Below are positions 35,360 to 43,894 of a DNA stretch of 64,000 nt, in pieces (position 1 is the stretch's first letter; every line of letters begins with the position of its first letter). Both the position numbers and the translations under genes were made by a program. The notes beneath the pieces are model-generated. The model saw nothing but the letters and a program-made list of their open reading frames with translations. It was not told the origin of the DNA and did not search any database. Source of the DNA: Flavobacterium sp. N3904 (lineage in GTDB: Bacteria; Bacteroidota; Bacteroidia; Flavobacteriales; Flavobacteriaceae); NCBI RefSeq assembly GCF_025947305.1, contig NZ_CP110009.1, positions 3,017,501-3,081,500 of the forward strand, written 5' to 3'.

Positions 35360-37885
35360 ATGAAAAAAATATACTTTTTGCTTATTGGAATCATGACTTT
35401 TAGTGGGGTTAGTGCTCAAATTATTAATATTCCTGATGCCAATTTTAAGGCGAAATTATTAAGCTCTAATGAAAATAGTTTTGTTGCTGTAGACGTTGTA
35501 GGCAATAAAATTAGAATTGATATTAATAATAACAATGAAATTGAAATTAATGAAGCTTTACTTGTTAGTGGATTAAATATTGATTCTGCAAATATTTCTA
35601 ATTTGACAGGACTTGAAAACTTTAATAATCTTGAAACATTGCAATGTCTTGGTAATTTAGTAACTGATTTAGATGCGTCCAAATTAAGTAATCTTAAAGC
35701 GTTATATTGTTATAATAATAGACTACTAAGCATAAATGTGGTTGGATTAGAAAACTTAGAAACACTTGAAATTGGTAATAATCCACTGTCAGAAATAAAT
35801 TTAAATGGACTGAAAAGGCTTAAAACGTTAAATTGTTATAGTTGCAATTTGATTAATTTAAATTTAGACGGATTAAGTAATCTTGAATTTTTAAATTGTA
35901 TTAATAATCAATTAATAAATATAAATACTTCTGGGACTGTCAATTTAAAAGATATAAGATGTGAAAATAATAAATTGGGGAGTGTAAATATTTCTGAATG
36001 TATTAATCTTGAAGTTTTTGATTGTAATAACAATCAAATTGAAAGTTTAAATATGAATGGTTTGGTGCATATGACAACATTAATTTGTAACGATAATCAA
36101 TTAACCACTATGAGTCTAATCGGCTTATCAAATGTTGTTTATTTGAAATGTTTTAATAATAATATTCAAAGTTTAGATTTAACCCCTTTAAAAAATCTTG
36201 TTTATTTATATTGCAATAATAATAAATTGACTAGTTTAGATTTAACAGGATTGAGCAAATTATTATTTATACACTGTGAAGAAAATCAATTAACAACTTT
36301 AGATTTATCTAGTGTTGCATATATATATGATTTATTATGTGTTAATAATAAATTAGTATCACTTAATTTAAAGAATGGGAGCTCTGATAGCCAACTGCTT
36401 TTTGGGCAGAATCCAGATTTAAAATTTATCTGTATTGATGAAAGTCAGACTGAGTATGTCACTTTATTGATGAATATATTTGGTATAAAAAATTGTGCTA
36501 TAAATTCTTACTGTTCCTTCACACCAGGAGGAATTTACTATACGACTCAAGGAAATAGTAAAGTGGATATTGACAATAATGGATGTGATAATAATGATTT
36601 CAATTATTCAAATTTAAACTTGAAGATAACAGATGGTATACATAGTGGAAATTTTATTTCTGACACATCAGGAAATTATTCCATTCCTGTTCAAGAAGGA
36701 ACGCATACTATTACTCCAATTATAGAAAATCCTACTTATTTTACAGTTTCACCATCTTCAGTAACTGTAACTTTTTCATCACAAACAAGTCCATTTACTC
36801 AAGATTTTTGTATCACTCCAAATGGTATTCATAATGATTTAGAAATAACTATTTTGCCAACAGCTCCAGCAAGACCAGGTTTTGACGCAACCTATAAAAT
36901 TATTTATAAAAATAAAGGAACGAGTGTTCAATCAGGATCGGTTTCTTTAAGTTTTAATGAAGCTGTTTTAGATTATATTATTGCTGTACCTTTAGTAAAT
37001 AGCCAAGTTAAGGACAAACTAACTTGGGATTACACCAATTTGCAACCTTATGAGAGCCGAGAAGTAACAGTCATTTTAAACGTCAATTCGCCTATGGAAA
37101 CTCCCGCTGTGAATATTGGAGATCGTTTGAGTTTTAATGCATTGATTACACCTGTAACAGGTGATGAAAAGCCGGTAGACAATGCCGCGGCTTTGCGCCA
37201 AAGTGTGGTAGGTTCTTTTGATCCGAATGACAAAACCTGTTTGGAAGGAGATATTATTACTCCAAGTTTAATTGGTGAATACGTGAATTATTTGATTCGT
37301 TTTGAGAATACGGGAACTTATCCAGCCGAAAATATTGTGGTAAAAGATATGATTGATCTGTCAAAATTTGATATTTCGACTTTGGTTCCTACCAAATCCA
37401 GTCATGATTTTGTGACCAAAATATCAGATGGAAACAAAGTGGAGTTTATTTTCGAAAAGATCAATCTTCCTTTTGATGATGCCAATAATGACGGATATAT
37501 TGCTTTCAAAATAAAAACTTTGCCAACACTTGCAGTTGGTGATTCTTTTGAAAACGAAGCAAACATCTATTTTGATTATAATTTTCCTATTCTGACCAAT
37601 AAAGCTACATCTACTTTTAAAACTTTGGGAACACAGGATTTTGAATTTTCTAATTATTTTAGTGTATATCCAAGTCCCGCAAATGATATTTTGAATATAG
37701 GAATGAAAAATTCGATTGAGGTAGAATCTATAGCTGTTTATGATATTTTGGGGCAATTGGTTATAGCGGTTCCTGATGCTCAAAAGGTCTCCACAATTGA
37801 TGTTTCTAAACTGATTACAGGTACTTACTTTTTGAAAATGAAAACGAGTAAAGGAACTTCAAGCGTGAAGTTTATCAAACAATAA
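35360..37885 (+). CDS. Secreted leucine-rich-repeat protein 4 with T9SS type A sorting domain
   Basis: This 841-residue protein starts 6 bp after gene 3. Signal peptide ending VSAQ, block INIPDANFKAKLL, a degenerate EF-hand-like loop DINNNNEIEINE (the usual Gly replaced by Asn), and about 12 LRRs (LQCLGNLVTDLDA through LLCVNNKLVSLNL). The C-terminal half has YCSFTPGG, DIDNNGCD, SFDPNDKTCLEG and a YPSP-type sorting domain. From about 36630 to 37870 it is nearly identical and without indels to 39170-40410 of gene 5, while the LRR halves differ widely. Confidence 0.9.
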   Translation: MKKIYFLLIGIMTFSGVSAQIINIPDANFKAKLLSSNENSFVAVDVVGNKIRIDINNNNEIEINEALLVSGLNIDSANISNLTGLENFNNLETLQCLGNLVTDLDASKLSNLKALYCYNNRLLSINVVGLENLETLEIGNNPLSEINLNGLKRLKTLNCYSCNLINLNLDGLSNLEFLNCINNQLININTSGTVNLKDIRCENNKLGSVNISECINLEVFDCNNNQIESLNMNGLVHMTTLICNDNQLTTMSLIGLSNVVYLKCFNNNIQSLDLTPLKNLVYLYCNNNKLTSLDLTGLSKLLFIHCEENQLTTLDLSSVAYIYDLLCVNNKLVSLNLKNGSSDSQLLFGQNPDLKFICIDESQTEYVTLLMNIFGIKNCAINSYCSFTPGGIYYTTQGNSKVDIDNNGCDNNDFNYSNLNLKITDGIHSGNFISDTSGNYSIPVQEGTHTITPIIENPTYFTVSPSSVTVTFSSQTSPFTQDFCITPNGIHNDLEITILPTAPARPGFDATYKIIYKNKGTSVQSGSVSLSFNEAVLDYIIAVPLVNSQVKDKLTWDYTNLQPYESREVTVILNVNSPMETPAVNIGDRLSFNALITPVTGDEKPVDNAAALRQSVVGSFDPNDKTCLEGDIITPSLIGEYVNYLIRFENTGTYPAENIVVKDMIDLSKFDISTLVPTKSSHDFVTKISDGNKVEFIFEKINLPFDDANNDGYIAFKIKTLPTLAVGDSFENEANIYFDYNFPILTNKATSTFKTLGTQDFEFSNYFSVYPSPANDILNIGMKNSIEVESIAVYDILGQLVIAVPDAQKVSTIDVSKLITGTYFLKMKTSKGTSSVKFIKQ

Positions 37886-37896
37886 GAATTATACTT

Positions 37897-40425
37897 ATGA
37901 AAAAAATATACTTTTTACTTATTGGAATTTTCTCTTTTAGTGGGGTTTATGCTCAAGCAATTGATATTCCTGATGCAAATTTTAAGTTTTGGTTATTATA
38001 CGCAGATACAGACAATACAATAGCTAAAGATGTTAATGGGAACAATATTAATATTGATTTAAATAATAATAATCAAATTGAAATTGCTGAAGCGTTAAAC
38101 GTCTATACTCTTGATCTTAGAAATAAAGCTATAAATGATTTAACAGGAATTTCATTCTTTACAAATTTAATAGTTTTAAATTGTCAAGAAAATTCTATCA
38201 CAAACTTAGATGTTTCTACATTGAATCATCTTAAAGGTTTATATTGTATTTACAGTAATGTTACTAATTTAAATGTAAGCGGACTAATTTATCTAGAAAA
38301 TCTAGAAATTTCTCAAAACAGTTTAACAATATTAAATTTAAATAATCTTGTAAGCCTTAAACATTTAAGTTGTGCGAATAATAATCTTTCAGCTGTTGAT
38401 TTATCAGGATTAACAAGTTTAGAATCAATTATACTTTTAAATAATAAAATAAAGACTGCTCAAATTGATGGATTAAAAAAACTTGAATCTATTGATATTT
38501 CAACTAATGAATTAACTGAATTAAATTTATCAGGATTAAATAATCTAAAGGCATTAAATTGTCGAGAAAATAAATTGTTAGAGTTAGATTTATCAACAAC
38601 ACCCAATTTAATTGATTTATATTGTTCTGGTAATGATCTTACAGATTTAGATTTAAAAGGCCTAAAAATCGAAAAGCTGTTTTGTGATGGAAATAATTTA
38701 AATAATCTTGATTTGAAAGGAATTGAGACTATTCAATATTTGGATTGTGGGTTTAATAAATTAACAAATCTTGATTTGACAGATCAAATAAATTTAAATT
38801 ATTTAGATTGCACTCACACCTCTTTAAAAGAGTTAAATCTTAATAATTGTACTAAATTGTATGAGTTAAACTGTGGGTTTAATGATCAATTAAATGTTTT
38901 GTTTATTAAAAATAATGTTTTTTCATATGACTATTCTTTTTCACCATGTCCAAATCTCAAATTTATTTGTACTACAGATGAACTTATAGAACATTATAAA
39001 TGGATTATTGGAACTAGTCTTGATCTTTCTAATTTGGAAATTAATTCCTACTGTTCATTTGTTCCCGGTGGTACTTTTTATAATATTCAAGGAAACAGCA
39101 AACTAGATACAAATAATAATGGATGTGATGCATTTGATTTCAATTATCTAAATTTAAAATTGAAGGTAACAGATGGTATACATAGTGGAAATTTTATTTC
39201 TGACACATCAGGAAATTATTCCATTCCTGTTCAAGAAGGAACGCATACTATTACTCCAATTTTAGAAAATCCTACTTATTTTGCCATTTCGCCATCTTCA
39301 ATAAGTATTACTTTTCCAACTCAATCAAGTCCATTTGTGCAAGATTTTTGTATCACTCCAAATGGTATTCATAATGATTTAGAAATTACTATTTTGCCAA
39401 CAGCTCCAGCAAGACCAGGTTTTGACGCGACCTATAAAATTATTTATAAAAATAAAGGAAATAGTGTCCAATCAGGATCCGTTTCTTTAAGTTTTAATGA
39501 AGCTGTTTTAGATTATATTATTGCTGTACCTTTAGTAAATAGCCAAGTTAAGGACAAACTAACTTGGGATTACACCAATTTGCAACCTTTTGAAAGTCGC
39601 GAAATAACAGTCATTTTAAACGTCAATTCACCTATGGAAACTCCCGCAGTGAATAATGGAGATCGTTTAAGTTTTAATGCATTGATTACACCTGTAACAG
39701 GTGATGAAAAGCCGGTAGACAATGCCGCGGCTTTGCGCCAAAGTGTGGTAAGTTCTTTTGATCCGAATGACAAAACCTGTTTGGAAGGAGATATTATTAC
39801 TCCAAGTTTAATTGGTGAATACGTGAATTATTTGATTCGTTTTGAGAATACGGGAACTTATCCAGCCGAAAATATTGTGATAAAAGATATGATTGATCTG
39901 TCAAAATTTGATATTTCGACTTTGGTTCCTACCAAATCCAGTCATGATTTTGTGACCAAAATATCAGATGGAAACAAAGTCGAGTTTATTTTCGAAAAGA
40001 TCAATCTTCCTTTTGATGATGCCAATAATGACGGCTATATTGCTTTCAAAATAAAAACTTTGCCAACACTTGCAGTTGGTGATTCTTTTGAAAACGAAGC
40101 AAACATCTATTTTGATTATAATTTTCCTATTCTGACCAATAAAGCTACATCTACTTTTAAAACTTTGGGAACACAGGATTTTGAATTTTCTAATTATTTT
40201 AGTGTATATCCAAGTCCTGCCAATGATATTTTGAATATAGGAATGAAAAATTCGATTGAGGTAGAATCTATAGCTGTTTATGATATTTTGGGGCAATTGG
40301 TTATAGCGGTTCCTAGTGCTCAAAAAGTTTCAACAATTGATATTTCTAAACTGATTACAGGTACTTACTTTTTGAAAATGAAGACCAATAAAGGAGCTTC
40401 GACTGTGAAATTTATAAAAAAATAA
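37897..40425 (+). CDS. Secreted leucine-rich-repeat protein 5 with T9SS type A sorting domain
   Basis: This 842-residue protein starts 11 bp after gene 4. Signal peptide ending VYAQ, block IDIPDANFKFWLL, a degenerate EF-hand-like loop DLNNNNQIEIAE (no Gly), and about 12 LRRs, some of which lack the consensus Cys (LEISQNSLTILNL, IILLNNKIKTAQI). The C-terminal half (YCSFVPGG, DTNNNGCD, SFDPNDKTCLEG, YPSP sorting domain ending KFIKK) is almost that of gene 4. It is last in the LRR 3-5 operon. No strong terminator is visible; a degraded interspersed element follows at 40500. Confidence 0.9.
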   Translation: MKKIYFLLIGIFSFSGVYAQAIDIPDANFKFWLLYADTDNTIAKDVNGNNINIDLNNNNQIEIAEALNVYTLDLRNKAINDLTGISFFTNLIVLNCQENSITNLDVSTLNHLKGLYCIYSNVTNLNVSGLIYLENLEISQNSLTILNLNNLVSLKHLSCANNNLSAVDLSGLTSLESIILLNNKIKTAQIDGLKKLESIDISTNELTELNLSGLNNLKALNCRENKLLELDLSTTPNLIDLYCSGNDLTDLDLKGLKIEKLFCDGNNLNNLDLKGIETIQYLDCGFNKLTNLDLTDQINLNYLDCTHTSLKELNLNNCTKLYELNCGFNDQLNVLFIKNNVFSYDYSFSPCPNLKFICTTDELIEHYKWIIGTSLDLSNLEINSYCSFVPGGTFYNIQGNSKLDTNNNGCDAFDFNYLNLKLKVTDGIHSGNFISDTSGNYSIPVQEGTHTITPILENPTYFAISPSSISITFPTQSSPFVQDFCITPNGIHNDLEITILPTAPARPGFDATYKIIYKNKGNSVQSGSVSLSFNEAVLDYIIAVPLVNSQVKDKLTWDYTNLQPFESREITVILNVNSPMETPAVNNGDRLSFNALITPVTGDEKPVDNAAALRQSVVSSFDPNDKTCLEGDIITPSLIGEYVNYLIRFENTGTYPAENIVIKDMIDLSKFDISTLVPTKSSHDFVTKISDGNKVEFIFEKINLPFDDANNDGYIAFKIKTLPTLAVGDSFENEANIYFDYNFPILTNKATSTFKTLGTQDFEFSNYFSVYPSPANDILNIGMKNSIEVESIAVYDILGQLVIAVPSAQKVSTIDISKLITGTYFLKMKTNKGASTVKFIKK

Positions 40426-40499
40426 AAGGCTAGAATTAAAATTTTAGCTGCTTGGATTGTTTGAAGTAGTTTTTTTTATGAGATCGAAAAAGTCTATGT

Positions 40500-40576
40500 T
40501 AGCCCAGATTGAAGCAAGTATGCTTTTGTGCCGGTGTTCGGAAAAAAAAATACTGTGGAAAGCAGGAGAGGAGTTG
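40500..40576. repeat. Flavobacterial interspersed palindromic element, copy 2 (degraded)
   Basis: TTAGCCCAGATTGAAGC, then GTGCCGGTGTTCGG, then GTGGAAAGCAGGAG align in order and spacing with TAGCCCCGATAGAAG, AAGCCGGGGTTCGG and ACGGATAGCGGGA of the copy at 25811-25890. The central hairpin has decayed (right arm replaced by an A-run). It lies between the convergent LRR gene 5 and the type B protein gene. Confidence 0.65.
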
Positions 40577-40611
40577 ATTAAAAATCGGATGATGTGCTCC
40601 AAAAAAATAAA

Positions 40612-43600
40612 TTATCTCTTTAGCGCAAAATGAGATTTAAACTCTTTTGTGATTCCATTTTCAGTAAAGTTTACTTTAAACCAATAATCGGTTGAGGGCA
40701 AAGGATATCCGTTGTAGGATCCATCCCATCCAAGAACAGCAGAATTGATTTGCTTTAGCAGTTTCCCGTAACGGTCGAAAATATAAATTACTGGATTGGA
40801 TTGGGGTTCAAATCCAATGATATTCCAAGTGTCATTATAACCATCACCGTTCGGAGTAAAGAATTTTGGATATCCCAATACTATAATTTTTTTGCTTAAA
40901 TTGGTACAACCACTAGTGTCTCTAATATTTATTGTATGCGTTCCTGCCGAAACTTCAGAGAAAATAGTTGAAGTTTGAAATGTTCCGTTGTCAAGTTGGT
41001 ATTCATAATTTCCATTTCCTTGCAGAATTTGAATCGTAATCGTTGCATCGTTATTAAAACTGGTGGTTTGTATTATGTCAAAAGTGGCTGAATTTGAAAA
41101 AGTTTCTATAACGGTAGCTTCGGTTACCGATGACGAACAATTTGTAGTTTTATTGGTGGCAATAACGGAATAGGTTCCTTTTTCGGATGTTTTCAAAGTA
41201 CTGCTAATTGAATTGTTGATAGGATTTCTATTCAAAAACCATTTAAAATTATAATCGGCATTATTTAATCTTGAATCTAACGTATAGGATTGAATAACTG
41301 CTTTTGTGTTTTTATCAATACAAATCATTCCGTTATCCAATAAAGGTATGGGTTTTGAGTGAATCGTAATTGTTAATTTGCCGGTATTGGAGCATTGAGC
41401 TGCATCTGGTATAAAGGTATATTCTGAAGTTGCCGAGTTATTTAAAATGGGTGACCAAGTTCCTGAAATACTGTTATTGGAGACTAAAGGAAGGGCAGCA
41501 AGTGTTTCTCCAGAACAAATAGGAGCTATTGGAGTAAATGTTGGAATTACTTTGGGATTAACAGGTATAGTGAATTTGGTAGTATTAGCACACTGACCCG
41601 CGTTTGGAGTAAAGGTATATTCTGTAGTTATCATATTATTTAAAGCTGGTGCCCAAATTCCCGAAATAGAATTGTTGGACAATAGTGGAAGAGCACTTAA
41701 TGTTTCTCCCGAACAAATTGGATTAATTGGATTAAATGTTGGTGTTGTTTTGGGATTAACGTTAATAGTTAGTTTGATTGTATTAGCACACTGATCTGTA
41801 TCTGGTGTAAAAGTGTATTCTGTAGTTATCAGATTATTAAAAGCCGGTGCCCAAATTCCCGAAATAGAATTGTTGGACAATAGCGGAAGAGCAGTTAATG
41901 TTTCTCCTATGCAAATTGGATCAATTGCAGCAAATGTTGGTGTTGTTTTGGGATTAACGTTTATAGTTAGTTTGGTTGTAGTAGCACATTGACCTGTGTC
42001 TGGTGTAAAAGTATATTCTGTAGTTATCACATTATTTAAAGCTGGTGACCAAATTCCTAAAATAGAATTGTTGGACAATACAGGAAGAGCTGGCAATGTT
42101 TCGCCAATGCAAATGGGAGTGATTGGAGTAAATGTTGGTGTTGTTTTTTGGGTTACGGTAATTGATCCATTTATGTTTACGCTTGCACCGCAGCCACCTG
42201 AGGTACTTATAGTGTAATTGAATATTCCTGAAACAGTTGCAATTCCTTTAATAGTAAATGTATTTCCAACTAAGCTGGTTGTTAAACCTGCTGGTAAACT
42301 TCCTGCAGTTATTGAGGCATTTGTAGCATCACCGCCAATTGTTAAAATTATATCTGAAATTGCTGTTTTTTCGCAAATTTGTTGCGAAACAGCTCCCTGT
42401 TTTAAAGACAATGTGGGCGTAGTTATACAAGTATCAAGTATACAGGATATTGAATTTGGACCAAAACATTCAGCAGGCGTACCTATTGGGGTAACAATTA
42501 TTAAGACAGTTTCACCGGGAGCCACATTTGGAACAGTATACGAATATACTTTTCCAACAAATCCAACATTTACAGGTGTATTATTTCCTATTTTGTATTC
42601 AACAGAAAACTCAGCAGATCCTAAAGCCAACCAATCAAAAGTGATAGAATTTGAGGTTTTGGTGCCACAATAAAGAGAGGGAGACGCAATAGTACCAAAT
42701 TGTATTTTTATATCATCAGAAACTGGGCATCCGATTCCAATTGGTGTCGCTTTCACACCATAAGTCCCAGATTGATTAACAATTATTTGAGGACCTGTTT
42801 CAAATGGAATTACCGCGCCATTGTATGTCCATTCATGTATAATCGAGGGATTTAATCCGGTTTTTAAAGTATAATTTGTTGTTGAACATATTTTTATGTC
42901 TTCTCCTAAATTAATTCCTGGAGAACTAAAACTAGCCCCTTCGATAAATACAGCCGAGTCATACAGATTATCGCCAACATTTGCTATAGCTAACTTGATA
43001 TGATAGGTTTGTCCACATTGAACATCAGCATTTGCTGCCAAAAGTCCCGTAAAACCATCATATTGGATAGAAGTTCCTCCTTCATTATTCACATAATACG
43101 CACAATATTCACAAGGGCCAGCATTTGCATTTCCATTATTCAAATTATTAATGGATACAGGAAGAGTTGTACTTGGTATTAAAGCTATATTTTGTGCACT
43201 GCCAGTAAAAGGACCTGTTATTCCAGGACCACTCATAAAGAATCCAAAATTATCATTATAGGAGTCGTTTACAAATTCTGGATATTCATCTGAGGCAAAG
43301 ACAAAATTAAAAGTCAATTTATTGCCTACCGGAATGAAATCAAATTCTAGAATAGCCACATTTTTGATAATTTGATTATTGGTCAAAATCGATAAATCGG
43401 CATCGCCTTCAAAGGTATTTGATGTTGGCAAAGTAGCTAAGGAACGATCATTAGGACCTTTGGCAATTATTGCATTTCCGGTGCTTAAAATAAGCCCGTT
43501 GTTTATGCCGATATTGGTAGTGGAGCCGTTTGAAAATTGTCCTATTTGATCGTTTATGGCATTTGCATTGGCAGACGAACCATTAAATTTTATATTCGAA

Positions 43601-43731
43601 ATATTGATACCTTGTCCCAATAATACATTTTGAGCTAGTTGCAGTGGTGTTTGTGTCGTATTATCAACTACTAATTGTGCATTTATCACCCAATTGGAGA
43701 TCATTAAAAGAACAAAAAATATCTTTTTCAT
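40612..43731 (-). CDS. Choice-of-anchor L surface protein with T9SS type B sorting domain
   Basis: This 1039-residue protein has a signal peptide (1-19, ending INAQ). A choice-of-anchor L domain follows (about 20-275: LAQNVLLGQGINISNIKFNG, FEGDADLSILTNNQIIKNVAILEFDF, FVFASDEYPEFVNDSYNDNFGFFMSG, IKLAIANVGDNLYDSAVFIEG). Then come Ig-like/PKD-like segments and four 66-residue repeats. The C-terminus is a type B (CHU_C-like) domain: FFTPNGDGYNDTWNIIG and YIFDRYGKLLKQI, ending FALKR. It is likely a large surface adhesin exported by T9SS. No SprF-like partner gene is adjacent. It is inverted among the LRR genes. Confidence 0.88.
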   Translation of the reverse strand: MKKIFFVLLMISNWVINAQLVVDNTTQTPLQLAQNVLLGQGINISNIKFNGSSANANAINDQIGQFSNGSTTNIGINNGLILSTGNAIIAKGPNDRSLATLPTSNTFEGDADLSILTNNQIIKNVAILEFDFIPVGNKLTFNFVFASDEYPEFVNDSYNDNFGFFMSGPGITGPFTGSAQNIALIPSTTLPVSINNLNNGNANAGPCEYCAYYVNNEGGTSIQYDGFTGLLAANADVQCGQTYHIKLAIANVGDNLYDSAVFIEGASFSSPGINLGEDIKICSTTNYTLKTGLNPSIIHEWTYNGAVIPFETGPQIIVNQSGTYGVKATPIGIGCPVSDDIKIQFGTIASPSLYCGTKTSNSITFDWLALGSAEFSVEYKIGNNTPVNVGFVGKVYSYTVPNVAPGETVLIIVTPIGTPAECFGPNSISCILDTCITTPTLSLKQGAVSQQICEKTAISDIILTIGGDATNASITAGSLPAGLTTSLVGNTFTIKGIATVSGIFNYTISTSGGCGASVNINGSITVTQKTTPTFTPITPICIGETLPALPVLSNNSILGIWSPALNNVITTEYTFTPDTGQCATTTKLTINVNPKTTPTFAAIDPICIGETLTALPLLSNNSISGIWAPAFNNLITTEYTFTPDTDQCANTIKLTINVNPKTTPTFNPINPICSGETLSALPLLSNNSISGIWAPALNNMITTEYTFTPNAGQCANTTKFTIPVNPKVIPTFTPIAPICSGETLAALPLVSNNSISGTWSPILNNSATSEYTFIPDAAQCSNTGKLTITIHSKPIPLLDNGMICIDKNTKAVIQSYTLDSRLNNADYNFKWFLNRNPINNSISSTLKTSEKGTYSVIATNKTTNCSSSVTEATVIETFSNSATFDIIQTTSFNNDATITIQILQGNGNYEYQLDNGTFQTSTIFSEVSAGTHTINIRDTSGCTNLSKKIIVLGYPKFFTPNGDGYNDTWNIIGFEPQSNPVIYIFDRYGKLLKQINSAVLGWDGSYNGYPLPSTDYWFKVNFTENGITKEFKSHFALKR
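41350..42141 (-). repeat. Four tandem 198-bp repeats inside the type B protein
   Basis: Four in-frame 66-residue units share the pattern TPTFxPIxPICxGETLxALPLLSN, NSISGIWxPALNN, TEYTFTPDxxQCANTxKLTI and VNPK. The anchor string for GETL recurs at intervals of exactly 198 bp (42097, 41899, 41701, 41503). Units 2 and 3 are nearly identical at DNA level; unit 4 is the most diverged. The exact period makes copy-number change by slippage or recombination likely. Confidence 0.92.
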
Positions 43732-43762
43732 TTATTACTTTAAGAGAATAATTTTATTTGAG

Positions 43763-43770
43763 CAAATATA
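43763..43770 (-). promoter_or_regulatory. Candidate -7 element for the type B protein gene
   Basis: On the minus strand this reads TATATTTG, 31 bp before the ATG ending at 43731. The base group 19 nt upstream is TAAA rather than TTTG. Confidence 0.45.
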
Positions 43771-43894
43771 ATTAACCCATTGTAGATATTTTAGTTTTCT
43801 TACTAAATTATTAATAAAAATTAAAGCAGGAAATTGCTCTTACAAGAACATTAATTAGTTTAATATACTACATTTACAGTTCAAATTCTATTTT

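Noticed and set aside
40426..40498. GCTAGAATT / AATTTTAGC stem considered as terminator of LRR gene 5
   Set aside because: The stem is short (9 bp with a G-U), the loop is only two bases, and no T-run follows directly.
42218..42673. 151-residue plus-strand ORF
   Set aside because: It lies wholly within the minus-strand choice-of-anchor L protein gene and has no start context or recognisable domain.
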